From the NCBI GenBank assembly GCA_002633005.1, contig NMRA01000496.1, positions 191,049-255,048 on the forward strand: a stretch of DNA of 64,000 nt. The letters are read 5' to 3'. The stretch comes from Phoronis australis. Its lineage: Eukaryota > Phoronida > Phoronidae. Positions 49,086 to 61,926 of this stretch are shown one piece after another (the first letter of the stretch is position 1; every line of letters begins with the position of its first letter). The position numbers and the translations under genes were made by a program. Below the pieces are notes generated by a model. The model was not told where the DNA came from. It searched no databases and saw nothing but the letters and a program-made list of their open reading frames with translations.

Positions 49086-51499
49086 CTGAAAATAAATTGT
49101 TGAATGGAAGGTTTCTGAATGAAGGAGCTTTTCACTTCACTGAGTGAACCGTGTCTGTCATGAAATAATTTTCCCACTATTGAAAAAATAACCACGTATT
49201 TATTTCTGCATTTCCATCTTACAGAAACTAGAAAAATTTTGTTAGGAATATGTTTATTTCTTCACGAAAAATGTTATTTTCAATCCTGCGCAGTTTGCTA
49301 ATAAACGTTTCTGCTTTGTGTGACGTCACAACAGGAACGCACTGTTTTAGATTTCGATGAAAGTTGCAAGTCTTTTGCAATCATGTCACTACAACATTGT
49401 AGTAAAAACCTGTCTTGTTTTCATTTTAGACGATAGCAACTGTGCAAGTACCTGATAAAATGCGAAAAAAAAATAATTTGAAAACAAACCATTCGGCAAA
49501 TGTAGATTTCCGAAAATGGTAATTTTCTTTCACTGGTTACCAGGTAACTACGTAGGAACGTTTTGCACAAGATTCTAGCCTCCCTATCGGTGCTTCAGCA
49601 ACAATATATTTTAATTCTACATTTCGCCCTGTTAGGCTAAACATACGTCTCATACTTTTCCTCACCGTGACAGGATTCTACTTCCGTCACCAACGAGAAC
49701 TTCAAAATCACCAGCGAATAAAATTATGCGCTTCAGACTAACTGGGGTTTAGACAACCCAAAAACTAAGAATTCGAAAATGCCGTCTGTGTGCATTGCCT
49801 GTTTTTTGAATTGATAACGAAAATGGAATTGTATAACGACAAGGAATATTATGATACCAGTTTTCCCGGCAGACAACTCGACAGGGCGAATGCAGATTTA
49901 ATTGAAAAACTAAACCGTTCACTTCTACAGCGAGTCCATGATCAAACATGACATAACTTCAAGAGTTTTTGTTCATTTCCTATGACACTTCAATGCTGAC
50001 GCCATGTTTATAATTCAGTAAGTTGTAAGTAATGTTGAATACTGTCAGAGAACGTGTTTTCTCCTTGCGAACCTTTCGGTGGACAACGAATCTAATAGCT
50101 TCCGCACACCCACTTGCAGGGAATAAAACAACACCACTACAATCCACGTTTCACGGCCGGGGTGTGCAACCATACCACGCATAACCAATAAAAACATTGC
50201 AAGCCATTCTCGTTCGCAAGACAAAAATGCTCGAACACCAGTATTGCTTTAGGGAGTAAATGGTGGTGTAGAGGTGCCTCGCACGCACTCGTGGTAATTA
50301 GGTCGAAGAGCGCTTGTCTTTTCGCTATCATCATCAAAATTAACGCTTTCTTTGCGTGACAGTTTGTCCACAATCTCTGACGAACGTCACGTTTAGATCA
50401 TTAGACTCGCTTGGTAGTCGATAATAATTCTGCCAGGCGCCGTCATCAAGAAATTCATAATTAATTAACCTGCAGATCAAGACAATTAGAATCGGAAGCT
50501 AGTCAGGCAAAGGAGATTGTGAATTCATCAATGAAACTCATTAGCGAAATCAATGAAATATGGGCGCGCGTCATTTGTATTCTTTCGTGACAGTATTAAA
50601 TGACGTCTGTTAAAGTGGCCGATGGGCCGGCATTCTAGAGTCGAAGAAATCAACTTTTGACTTAGACCACGCCACTACGAATCTGGTCTTAGATTGATCC
50701 TTACTTGGATGAAAAGTGACATTTGGTCTTTCAAAGAAATGTCCGCTCGTTACTGCTCTAGACTGGTAAACAGTGCTTGTTGAATAATATAGCAAGTCAA
50801 TTTGAAGAATGATCTCAAGAGCTAACGATTTGTCACTTCTTTTTAAGTCCGAAAATCACATCTATGTTGGCCAAAGGAACAAACTGATAACAATTTCAAA
50901 ACGGTAAGTGGTGTAAATCCAACTTGTTTAGTGTGACAGACGCCGGCGGAGCCGCTTTAAACTAAAGAAGCAATGTCCGCCTCGTAGGCTAATGAATATT
51001 ACACTTCGTTAGGCTGCTACGCCAAAACTTCATCATAACACATATATAGAACAATTGCTTAAGCTCAAAAGTGGCCATAATTAATCTATATTTGTTCAGT
51101 ATTTTATTGACACAAATGGCACTACGGTGGAAAGGTCCACGAGTGAAACTGGCGAGTGATAGACTAACGGAGTTGTGTCTACGAAATTATACGCACAGGG
51201 CTTCTGGAACGTCATAGTTGTCTCACATCAATTAGTACAAAGAACGATGTCAAAAAAAGTCGTAGCAGCCGACTAAGCATTGGACTCATTGAGTAAGAAT
51301 TTCGTTGACGTCACGGGATATTATCTTTGACTGAACTTGGCAGTAGCCAGTTGACCCTGGCCCGTGGCTGACGTGAAGAATCCACAGTTTAATGTAGTTA
51401 GCTTCTGTCATATTTAGTTGACAAATTATACGGTCACGGAGTCGGCAGGCTCAGACAATCCAGGGACCGGTCGGGGGGAGGGGTCTAACCTTTGTATTT
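49086..51499. other. Probable intron of the chitin-binding gene
   Basis: No recognisable exon, though a further extracellular exon in this interval cannot be excluded. Confidence 0.4.
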
Positions 51500-51780
51500 T
51501 AAATCGATGTCAACATTATTTTTTGGCAGTTTCCCTTCTCTTTTTTGCGAACTCAAGATGTGTGTCTTTTTTAGACTAGAATACATGACAGGGCCATTGT
51601 GCATCCCTACATTGCAATTAATGACTTTCGAGATGTAAGTTCGAGTATGATCTCGAAATTCCGTTTTTGTTCGAGTTTGAAGCTTGAATCTAGGGGTCAC
51701 CAAGTGCGAGCTTGGAATATTCAGTCGCCCACTTAAACCATAGTACACTCTAACAAAAACTAAGAGTCTAAATCTTGAAT
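51500..51780 (-). repeat. Interspersed repeat, TTCGAG-rich, copy 1
   Basis: Shares GCGAACTCAAGAT, GTGTCTATT/TTTTTAGACTA, TTCGAGTTTG, AGGGTC and AAACCATAG/AAACTATAA blocks with 59440-59790, in the same order. No coding. Confidence 0.6.
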
Positions 51781-52163
51781 TCGCAGTGAAATTGAAGAAA
51801 ATTTGTCAAAAATAATTCCGATTTCGGCTACCAAAAGAAGATTTAATTGAAACCAAGCCTGGTAAATTTGAAAGATTGAGAGATTTGATTTAGGATATCT
51901 CAGTCGTTTATTCAACGTCAGTTGAAAGGTTTTTGATTGACGTGGCGATGACTAGGGCTGCCGCAGGTGTAATTTTGATGAGAGCGGAGAATAAAACTAG
52001 TGGGACGAGTTTCGCCATCAGTGGGCCCCAAAATACATTTGAACCCGTCTTTTACATTTAGGCTAACAACCATATTGCGAATGGCTACAAATTCTGAGCC
52101 AGTCGCGTGGATGCCAATGTGGAAATCGAAAACAAAAGAGATGTGCGCAGTTATAACCTCTAC

Positions 52164-52433
52164 TGTCAACCGTGACTTTGACTGTAGATCTCTCATCGGA
52201 AACCTTCATCTCACTGGAACCCTCAACGGAAGTTGAACAGTTTATAGACGTCATTACATCCGAGTGACAGCGACTTTTCGCCTTGTTGGCACATGCCATT
52301 TCCTTGACGTCGAATGCTTCGTTGGTTGGACAAGGCTTAAGTATCCATGCATCGCCATTATGACAGTAGTAAAAATGAGTGCAATCATCATGGCTGGGGT
52401 ACTTGGTCCCGTGTGCACACGGTAAACAGTCCG
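52164..52433 (-). CDS. Type-2 chitin-binding (peritrophin-A) domain exon
   Basis: After a TATTTTCAG acceptor the frame reads DCLPCAHGTKYPSHDDC, then THFYYCHNG, KPCPTNEAFD, MACANKAKSRC. The spacing C-x12-C-x5-C-x10-C-x12-C-x7-C is that of the ChtBD2 fold, with the aromatic FYY between the second and third Cys. A Ser/Thr-rich stretch with a possible N-glycosylation site (NCS) follows. The donor is either GTAGAG (exon end 52164) or GTTATA (52158); both leave phase 1. The frame stays open to 52063. It joins the signal-peptide exon at 53.9 kb in frame. Confidence 0.8.
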
Positions 52434-53920
52434 CTGAAAATACAAACGCGATCACAGTCAGGGTATTGCTTATCTGATCTCAAAAGTTTTTAAAACCAAA
52501 TGCCACGCGACATTTGTCGCGTAATGGTTTATTTTAGGTAGTTTGCAAATTGATTCGCAGATTTTTAGTAAACTCGAGTAACAACTAATGCCTTATACCT
52601 GTTTTGTTCACAATACGACTTTCCCATAAACGTATTTTTTCCATCCAATAGGGTTGGAGGGAATGAGTTTATATGTGATTAGTGATATTTGTTTACACTT
52701 GATTGCACAATATCGCGGCCACAATTTTTCATGATGCTGCGCCTTCATGCCCGGCGCATAAATTAACGTCGATACCGATGGCGATCAGTCGATTTCAATG
52801 TCTTTTGACCAGTAATTCGTCTCAAAAATAATGTCATGTGCAACTTGCCGACGAATGCCGGTCCTCACAGCACATAGGAAAGAGTGGTCGCCCTAACTTA
52901 ATAATTCGCTGGTGATACACTGTTTTACGGAACTAACACGAACATTTCCCATTTTTTAATGTTAACTGTAAAATATTCAGTACAATAAATATACAGACCC
53001 AGAAAACGCCAAGAGGCATTGTATCTGGGCTAAATAAATACAAAGAAATCTAGATACAATTATACACAAATACATAAATTAATAAACTGATGTTAAGATT
53101 ACAATGACCTATGATTACGGTTCTATTCATTTATCAACTCGAGTAACAGGGAATGCGTACCCTACCATCGAATTTTTTTCATATTTGTAACTGTATGGTT
53201 GACTTATAACAATAAAATCTAAATCCGTCTCCTAAGTCGCAGATGGCTTTGACTTGTTGGTATCGTTATAGAATCCTATAACCGCAAGGACTATTATGGC
53301 ACTGATGTTATAGAGAGTAAAATGCCTAATTCGATTTTCGTTTTTTACTCTATAAAACAGGACGAAATGTAGCGCTCAAAATTGGTATGTTTTCTCACTA
53401 GTCCTTTGAAATCTATTACACGCAATCACAAATCATTCCTGGGCCAGTTTCACTACAGTGTGGTAATTTCACGATATTTTCAACACGGCCTCGGTGAATG
53501 GAGAATTACGCTACGATTAGTCGTAAGTTACGGTTTAAACTCTACATAAAAAAACCTCCGTAAAGTTACGAAAACAAGGACGGTTGTATCAAAGGTCTTA
53601 GCAAAGACTGGGTTATAGGTGTCGGGGATTTCATCTTGAATACGAACTACAGTCGCGTGTGTGCCAGGAACAATGCTTCGAGTTTACAGAGATGCAGCGT
53701 CACCTTGGGCAAAAACGCGCCTACGACCGTTTTAGATACGACTTGCGAGGTTAATGCATCTGGCTCTTGGTCCCGAGATTTAACCCGGGAGGCCGAACTC
53801 TGATAATTTCCCTAATTAGTAGGGTTGGCGCTGTTTTCAGAAATATGCCAGCGAATGTTCAACACTAAATTAAACCAGCATCTTAGATTTTGTGTGTATA
53901 AAATCCAACTTTTAACTTAC

Positions 53921-53981
53921 TGTGCGGATGCGCTTGAGCTGTCGCCAACAACAACAGCATCCTTTGAAGCAGACGCGCCAT
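53921..53981 (-). CDS. Signal-peptide exon of the chitin-binding protein
   Basis: ATG at 53981 starts MARLLQRMLLLLATAQAHPH and then donor A|GTAAGT in phase 1. This is a textbook signal peptide with cleavage likely after AQA. Joining to 52433 gives a Thr codon at the junction and continues DCLPC, which supports both exons. Confidence 0.75.
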
Positions 53982-55914
53982 GACTGTTAACGCTGACGTG
54001 AATCCCTTAATAAACATTTTCCAGCATGGATGTTTTCTGTCAATCAGCGCTCTCGTAAGTCGTGCGTGCCAGTTTGCATTTTACGTAGAACACCGTCGAT
54101 CCAATAATAATAATGAGGTCTTTTCGGCAAATAAAACGGAATTTTGGAGAACATTTAAAGCCACACTACAAAACTCTAGATGTATTACAATCTAAAACTA
54201 AAAATATACTACGGGTAGACTGGTCATTGGAGAATGATCATGAATTATTATGAATCAAAGTACTTTCAAGTGTCGGGAATGCTCAGATCCAATTTCAACA
54301 GTATTCTCCAAGAACGTTACACATTTTGTTTTACCCAATCAAAAAGTACAAAGCAGTAAAACAAAAAAAATCCAAATGGCGCCTTCTTAATTAAAATTTA
54401 CACACCATCCTGATCCAAAACCGCGTATCCCTTCGACAAGAGATCACTTTTAATTACCGGTATTTCTGCTATTGGGCTAGCATAATATACCGGTCCCCAA
54501 TTATACAGCGACACTTGAACGTCTCGATAATTACAAAAATCGAGACCTTCCGTTGAACATAAACTAGAACGATTAAATTTGTTTCCCCGAACACGACCGA
54601 CCAGCTAAAAACTCAGACAATTTTGTCGACAGAATTTCTCTGACTTCTTGTAAATAACGCTGTAAATGTTTTAAATCAGTTTTAACTCAGTAATGACACA
54701 TAATTGTTCCGTTACAAAAATGGGCAAAAACTCTCATCTGACAACAGAATCGCTAAATGTTCATGCACTCCTGTTTTTTCTCAAATTTACTTGAAAAACG
54801 CGGCCTTCGATTGATTGAAATATAATAGAAACTTTAAGAAGACCTAATCATTGTGTACAATGAAAATAAACATCTACTCAAGTCTTGTGGTTCCTCGCCC
54901 ACCGTCAGACATAGCGATACGACTTTCTGATCCATTGTAATTGTGGTGATTGCAGCAGTTGTTTTAACTAAAATGATTTCAAATGACTATTGCTTTTTAA
55001 AGATATCCTCAATCGATTGATTACTAAGATGTATGCTGGTGTAGTTTGTCGTGGGAGCAAATTTCCGAAAATTAGACAGACTGAAAGATAGCGACTGCCA
55101 GAACATGTTGAAGAGAGAATCAAACGCCAAAACCATCCAGGAATATAAATTAAACTATTGCCTCTTTAAGTACCTATCGTTCATGTTGAAGTGCCTTTGT
55201 TGGTTAGTGAGCGTCACGTTTTGATCATTCGAGGACATGTTGACAAAATTGACTTATCAAGTATTTTACCTGCCTACCTACCCACCCAGATGTTAAAAAT
55301 ACGATCAGGTTTGTGGGAAACAAAGATATTTTCAAGACTGGCCTTGTGTTCCAACAGCCAGAAATAGGTACCTAGAAATTCTTGGTAGTTTAAGGTTGCC
55401 TGGTTGCTTCATGCCTAGTTGCNCCCGTAGCATGTTCGGTGGGTCGTAACCTTGACAACCTTGAGCAAGTTTACATTAAAGTAGAACGGAAAAGGTTAAA
55501 ATAATTTTGAGTTTGGTTTCGAGTACAAACATTAGACTCTGAGTCCAATCAAAATGTTGTTTTTAACTCCTTGAAAAATTGCGAATCCTTTTCAAAGCGT
55601 TCCGTGTTCCCATTCTTGTAAAAACGACCTATTAAAGCAAGTTAAATAATACACCATTTCGTTTCTAAAAATTTTTTTAGTTCCAGAGGAAAGGTCAAAA
55701 TTACGTGTTTTCTACATAGGTTCCAACTTATGACAATTTTGCTCCTTCACTGTCTCTAAGATAAGTAGAAACTGTTAAAACTTTTTTTTCAACATTTCAT
55801 GCACCTTTTCCATAAAATTGTGTATAATTTTGAAAAGAATGTCACAAAAAATCATTCCCAGTACTTAAAATAGCTATTCTTGAACACAAAAGATTTCCCC
55901 TACACCATCCTCCC
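53982..55914. other. Upstream of the chitin-binding gene; no gene seen
   Basis: AT-rich, no supported coding frame. It should hold the promoter of the minus-strand gene, but no motif is convincing. Confidence 0.4.
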
Positions 55915-56050
55915 GTTCAGTAACGCTAGGACCTCGCTAAAAAGCAAGACTTCGCGAGATAATGTGAGATATTGCCGTGTATTTTAAATGAGAACAAGTG
56001 GATGGCTAGATTTTTGCTAGGTCCTAGTGAACGTCCTAGCGTTACTGAAC
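55915..56050. mobile_element. GTTCAGTAACGC MITE, copy 2
   Basis: GTTCAGTAACGCTAGGACCT at the left, CCTAGCGTTACTGAAC at the right, 136 bases. TTTTAAATGAGAACA in the middle corresponds to copy 1 and copy 3. Confidence 0.85.
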
Positions 56051-56555
56051 GCACGCCAGGTGTCTCTTAATTAAAGCTGCATTTCGCGCTATTTAGCTGG
56101 CAAAAACTGAAAATCGAAATACTCCTTTTACTCTTCACGAAATTGGCCTGATAACATTCGTTATCGCGATAAGATTACATTTCCGTTACCAACTTCAAGT
56201 CACAAACAATGCAAACGAGCATAATTTTCGAGTTCATAACTTTCATGTCAGCCAACCTCAATAAACTCTGATGTGTTTTCTTGAGTCGTTGAGGGTTTCG
56301 ATATTTTTGTTGGTAACACAAATAGAATCTTATCGCGCTAAGGAGTATTACGAGACCAATTTTATGAGAGTGAAAGGTGATGTTCGTTTTCAACCAGCTC
56401 AACAGGGCGAAATGTAGCCATAGGTGTATTAACTTCCTATCTAAGAGCAGCTTGTTTGTTCGATATAGATCAGCAACCTTAGAGAACTGATTAATCGAAT
56501 GAATACAAACGTACGCTTCATTTCATATTGCCAGGCTTACCCAAAACTTGCGTGC

Positions 56556-56694
56556 ATTCAGTAGACGCTAGGACCTACGCTAGGACCTAGCCAAAAGCTA
56601 GTCAAGGTCACGTGCTATTATTTAAAATACACGGCAATATCTCGCGTAATCTCGCAAAGTCTTGCTTTTAAGCTAGGTCCTAGCGTTACTGAAC
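56556..56694. mobile_element. GTTCAGTAACGC MITE, copy 3
   Basis: ATTCAGTAGACGCTAGGACC at the left, with CGCTAGGACCTA duplicated, and GGTCCTAGCGTTACTGAAC at the right. It lies 500 bases from copy 2. Confidence 0.85.
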
Positions 56695-56865
56695 GGGAGG
56701 CTTGTTTAGTCATCACCCATTATTGTACACTTTGTTTTTTCCTTTGAAAGATAGCATTATTCAACCAAGAGACGTTTTCTCTAAGTTCTGCGAGGACGCT
56801 TAATTCTTCCGAACGTTAGACACGCTCTCTGATGTGAGGAGTTTCCAAACTTGTCCCAAAAAATT

Positions 56866-56993
56866 GAGGATTTAGGCGAGTTGCAGAGCATTGTTTTGAG
56901 GATTTAGGCGAGTTGCAGAGCATTGTTTTGAGGATTTAGGCGAGTTGCAGAGCATTGTTTTGAGGATTTAGGCGAGTTGCAGAGCATTGTTTT
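56866..56993 (+). repeat. 32-base tandem repeat, 4 copies
   Basis: GAGGATTTAGGCGAGTTGCA plus GAGCATTGTTTT repeated four times without any change. Confidence 0.95.
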
Positions 56994-56999
56994 GTTTCA

Positions 57000-58651
57000 A
57001 CGATGTAAGTGATCTTGTTGATGTTATGTTAAAAATACATGTAGCAATTTCTGAGAGCACCTACGGGTGGTTCTACATCGATCGTCACAGATTTTCCTGA
57101 AACTTTATGAAGGCTTGGACTACCCCTAGTTATGCACCTGAACTGACTTTTCTGACACAAGCTTCGCTTTCGTTTTTATGCTTATCTTACAAAAATGGCT
57201 TTTTCGACACTTATTTTAGTAAGAATTTTGGATACATCATGTGTGATTATGAAACCAGCGTAATTTAATAGTATTGAGCTAGTTTAGTACAATAAAATCA
57301 AGTTTGTTTGTTTTTGCCCGCTTAGTAGTTAACGTGTACTTTTACTGAGTATACCTTGCAGTGTTTGGCTACCTAAATACAGTGATTACTCAGCAGTTTT
57401 TTAAAAAGATGCACAACAAACATCACCATTTGCATACGTTAAGTGGACTCGAATATATTTTTATAATTTAGAGGGTTTTTGGGACCATCGTAAGCCCAAG
57501 AAGGGGGAGGAGACGAGCCGCTATCCATCCTTCTGTTTACTTTAATGATTTCCTGTGTAGTCTGGTGACAACTTTCACTTCAGATTGGTAGTGATCGGAC
57601 AGTAGCGCAAAAGGAATCGGACAATAGTGAGTGAAGGGGGTGATGACTGCGGAGGTTTCGAAGGGCGACTTTGGTCCCTGAACAAATTACAGAAAACCTG
57701 AATATACCCATAGAGCGAGGTTCTGCGTGTATAAGAGAGATACTCACATCAGTCCCTAAAATGCAGTATATCAGACTGTAGCATGTAACTAGAAAACATG
57801 TGACATTTACCTTTCAACAGGCTTGGGTATGGGTTATGAAATCGTCTCTTATTTGTGATTTTTCCAAGAGTTGTGTAGTTAGTTCCGCGACCATATGTTT
57901 TAGCCTACAGGACTATCGGCAATGTCTGCTTGAGCAGCCACACGGAAAAAATCCTCACGGTATAAACCATTTATATGGATTTTCTGGATTAGTGTGGATC
58001 CAAAAAAGCTTCCTTTGTTAGACAATTTTCATACAATTGACGTGAAAGTAAAAAAATGTCATCTTTTGTAAAACGTCCCGCTTCCATTTATTTGAACATG
58101 AGCACCCGGGTAATGGCCCTTGTGCCTGCATTCAAACATTTGCATGTAGGTCATTCTTTACAGAAAAGTAATCCTTGAAACAGACGTTGGTGATATAGTG
58201 AGATATTGTTTTGATAGCTTGTAATATGTAAAAATGCTGAATGATGTAATTATCAAATCCAATGACCTTGGTCTCTCTCAAATGTGTGTAACAGGCATTT
58301 TTAGAAATTGCATATCGTGCTGTTTGTTAGGTAACAACCTAATGCGTATTTTGAGGTATCTGAAGCTCTCCCCCTCTCCCATTGGGCTTGAGCGAAAAAG
58401 GTACTTTTGTAAATTTTAATCTGCATGGTAACAACGATTAAAAGTGCAAATATTTTGTCTACTTTTCTTTCTTTTCACAGCAGAATAAACTCATGTGACG
58501 ACCTGAAGTGATGGCAAAATCAAAGTGTATGAACATACAATGAGAAATAATTACAGATATTTAAACCTCTATTATTGACAAAAAAGATGTTGACACAGCT
58601 TCCCAGTAGAACGAACTGGGTATTCCAGAACTTCATGCTATAGTTCGGATA
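57000..58651. other. No gene seen
   Basis: Short frames only, without domains or repeats that I could identify. Confidence 0.5.
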
Positions 58652-58655
58652 TTAA

Positions 58656-59200
58656 AGAGGCCTGGAACGCGATAAACAGACTAAATTGTAACATTGAAAG
58701 TGGTTCTCTGCCACTGAACCAGAATTCAACCTGCTCACCTGGTATTTTTAGGGTTTGTTCGTAAAGCTTTTTATTTCTGTTGATATCAAAAAAATTTCTT
58801 TTAGTTTCAAATATGAAAAACAATCTGTCAACTGCTCGCCACTTCGTCGATTTTTCCCCCACAAGGCAAAGCCCGTCTCTTTATTTGGTACGGCCGGCAA
58901 GACATAGACGTAACACATTTCCCTTATATAGAAATGTGACCTTTGGCCTTAAGCAACTTCAAGCAACTGACTGAGAGCGCATTCGCACATTTGTCATAAG
59001 TGGGAGGGAGATTAGAAACTCTGTGGTAACCACACAGTTTTTTCTTCAAGCGTATTTCAAAAATCGGGGATTTTTGACTTTTTCTGGAAATTTCCTCACA
59101 GGGGAATTTGAATTACTCTATACTAGACGTTGCGAGATGGTATTTTGGTCAGGAATTGTTTAAAAGATATTTTTGACGAGCTTTCGCGTTTCATGCCTCT
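58656..59200. mobile_element. 545-base TTAA-flanked MITE
   Basis: TTAA (58652-58655) then AGAGGCCTGGAACGCG; right end CGCGTTTCATGCCTCT then TTAA (59201-59204). The ends are inverted repeats with two differences. Second TTAA-targeting element in the window, with different termini from the 2.8-kb one. Non-coding. Confidence 0.8.
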
Positions 59201-59439
59201 TTAAGATTTCTCCCTCCACCGTTTGCACGTCTCCATCCCTCAGGCAATTTTAGGGGAGACAGCCATGAGAGCAAAGAAGCCATTACTCTTGGCCTCTTTT
59301 ACCCAACCATCTCATTAATATACATTTTTTCTGGCCATTGTTCGCTAACTCATGTCTTTAGCCACACCTGCAGGGTACACTCGACACCAGTTCTTTGTCC
59401 AGCTGCAAACTTTCCGTCAAGAACGCTTTCACGTCAAGA

Positions 59440-59790
59440 ATAAATCTGGGCCCGGTCTCCAATCTTTTTACTCGAAATGGAACTCGAAATTAGGTTTGGC
59501 ATTTTCTACTCTACTTTTGGGCGAACTCAAGATAAGTGTCTATTATTCTATGCTCGAGTATACAATAACTTACGTAGATAATTGCCCTTAGTTCACAGTT
59601 TGTAAACCCAATATTAAAGCAATAAGTTCGAGTTTGTAGCACGAATATAAGGGTCTTCAAGGGCAAACTTGAAGTAGAAACTCCTATGCATAAACTATAA
59701 TGTAATCGAGCTCATTCTGATAACCAATTATCTTAAGTTCGCACAAAAGGAGCAGAGAAATTGCCAAAACTAGTTTCGAGTTCGTTTCGA
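59440..59790. repeat. Interspersed repeat, TTCGAG-rich, copy 2
   Basis: See copy at 51.5 kb. CGAGTTCGTTTCGAGTACAAA near the right end also recurs at about 55510, so a third fragment exists. Confidence 0.55.
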
Positions 59791-59799
59791 GTACAAAGA

Positions 59800-61059
59800 T
59801 TAGAGACCGGGCCCTGGAGCTCTGATTGCATTTGCGTACTGCCCATCTAGACTCAATTTCATCAGAAGTGGACCGTGGCCAGCTCTCTTCATAAGAAGCC
59901 GATGGAAGTGCCGATGAACCAAATGCATCCAGGTCTTTGCAATGTTATCAAATGCAATTTCCCTCACTAGACCACAGGTGTGTCTCTCAATGTCCAAGGG
60001 AGCATTTATTTCATCCAAGGAAGTGAACTATCTTGTGCATCCGTGCATCAAGCCGGCCAGCTAGCTGTTGGAAGACTATTTCGTAAACAGCTTTGCACCA
60101 AGGCTACTATGCACCGAAAAATATACCAAATACGCCTACTCTGGCCAGGATGAGTCACATTTAAAAACTGCCTCACTCACATTACAGGTAGTTCATAAAT
60201 GCTCTGCGACACTTCTTGTGCAGCTTCCTTCCCACCTTGATAAAGAACTCTTCATGTGATCACTTTCATGCACAGCGCCTTTTAAAACTGCAAACTACAG
60301 TAGCCATATTTCCATGAACAGAGTGGTCTACTGCTGTAGCGCTACAAGATGTTACTTGCACTGAGAGTCTTCTAATACAACCAACTAGTCTGAGAGCAAA
60401 AAATTGTACACAAGAAAATTCTGCACGCTACATAGTTTTTCTACTGCCAATTAAAACCTTTCAGTCGCTGTTTGTATTTTTATAACTGAGCGATTACAAC
60501 AAGTGCGTGGTACTTGGCAACCAAAAATTGCGCAGTTTCAGTTGAATTTCTGTACATGAAATAATAAAGACCAGACTTTTGACCCTCATCGTTGTGACCT
60601 TTAGTCATCGTCTGCAAATTTCAAGAGTCATTTTGTTACAGCTTCCTAGTTCCTTACCAAATAACTTAGTTTGAGTTCGGATACTAAAAATAGGTGGTTT
60701 GACATGCGAGTGCCCCCACAAAGGCAATTTCATTTCTTTGGATATACTATTTTTGGATTGGGGATAAATATCAAACATACCTACACAGTATCGAATACCA
60801 GTCCTTAATTTACACGGATTAGTCCTGCTACCAAAAGAGGTCATTTTTATGCTGAAAACTTTACATGTTTCAGGTAAGTTTCAATGGTCTGTACAAAATA
60901 GACGAAGAGGACAATGAATGTTTTATGGTGGTTGGTGTCGTTTGAGGTGGACATAAATCCACTGGTAAATTTTTAACCAATTATGTGACGAGTCATGTAG
61001 AATTTTTTTATTTTTTCTTGGTTACATAGGTTCTATTTAAGGCTTTCTTGAAAGATTTG
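59800..61059. other. No gene seen
   Basis: No coding signal recognised before the 42-base minisatellite. Confidence 0.5.
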
Positions 61060-61505
61060 TTATTGCACTAGCCACACTCAGTTGACACCGATTTGGTATT
61101 GCGCTAGTCAAACTTAGTTGACAACTACATGTATTTGGTATTGCGCTAGTCAAACTTAGTTGACACATACATGTATTTGGTATTGCGCTAGTCAAACTTA
61201 GTTGACACCTACATGTATTTGGTATTGCGCTAGTCAAACTTAGTTGACACATACATGTATTTGGTATTGCGCTAGTCAAACTTAGTTGACACTCACATGT
61301 ATTTGGTATTGCGCTAGTCAAACTTAGTTGACACTCACATGTATTTGGTATTGCGCTAGTCAAACTTAGTTGACACCTGCATGTATTTGGTATTGCGCTA
61401 GTCAAACTTAGTTGACGCCTACATGTATTTGGTATTGCGCTAGTCAAACTTAGTTGACACTCACATGTATTTGGTATTGTGTTAGTCAAACTCAGTTGAC
61501 ACCTA
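61060..61505 (+). repeat. 42-base minisatellite
   Basis: About ten copies of TTTGGTATTGCGCTAGTCAA plus ACTTAGTTGACACCTACATG(TA). As 42 is a multiple of 3 the minus strand has an open 14-residue repeat (SLTSAIPNTC-type), judged a by-product. Confidence 0.92.
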
Positions 61506-61926
61506 TTTACCTAAGTGTTTTCTAAACAATATCCCTAGAATTTCAACACATAAAATTAGTAGATGGTGACAACTTTGGACCCCCAAATTGTAACCTGTGT
61601 GGACTTAAAAGCTGTCGTAACCAACCTTCCGTCAGAACTCTAAGTTGAGATTAGGACCACTTAGGCTTAAAAACTGGATTCAAACTGATTTTGGGGCTTG
61701 GGAAGAATTGACCTTTTTGTATTGTTTGTGATCAAGATTGATAAGTTGACTTGTCACAACGGTTTCATTTAATGCAACGAGCTTCTAAGCGCGAACAAAG
61801 TGGTCAGTTCTTCCCGAAACAAATATCCATTTCTCTTGTAACTGAAAAACAAGTAGACACCGGTTTCGTAGTGGTAAGCAGTTGAAAAAAGTTTCATAAC
61901 AACTTGCAATTGATGTAATCCACATA

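Noticed and set aside
56866-56993. CRISPR-like array
   Set aside because: The 32-base units are directly adjacent with no spacers, in a eukaryotic genome.
61037-61489. 150-codon Cys-containing repeat protein (minus strand)
   Set aside because: Direct by-product of the 42-base minisatellite; no signal peptide and no flanking exon.
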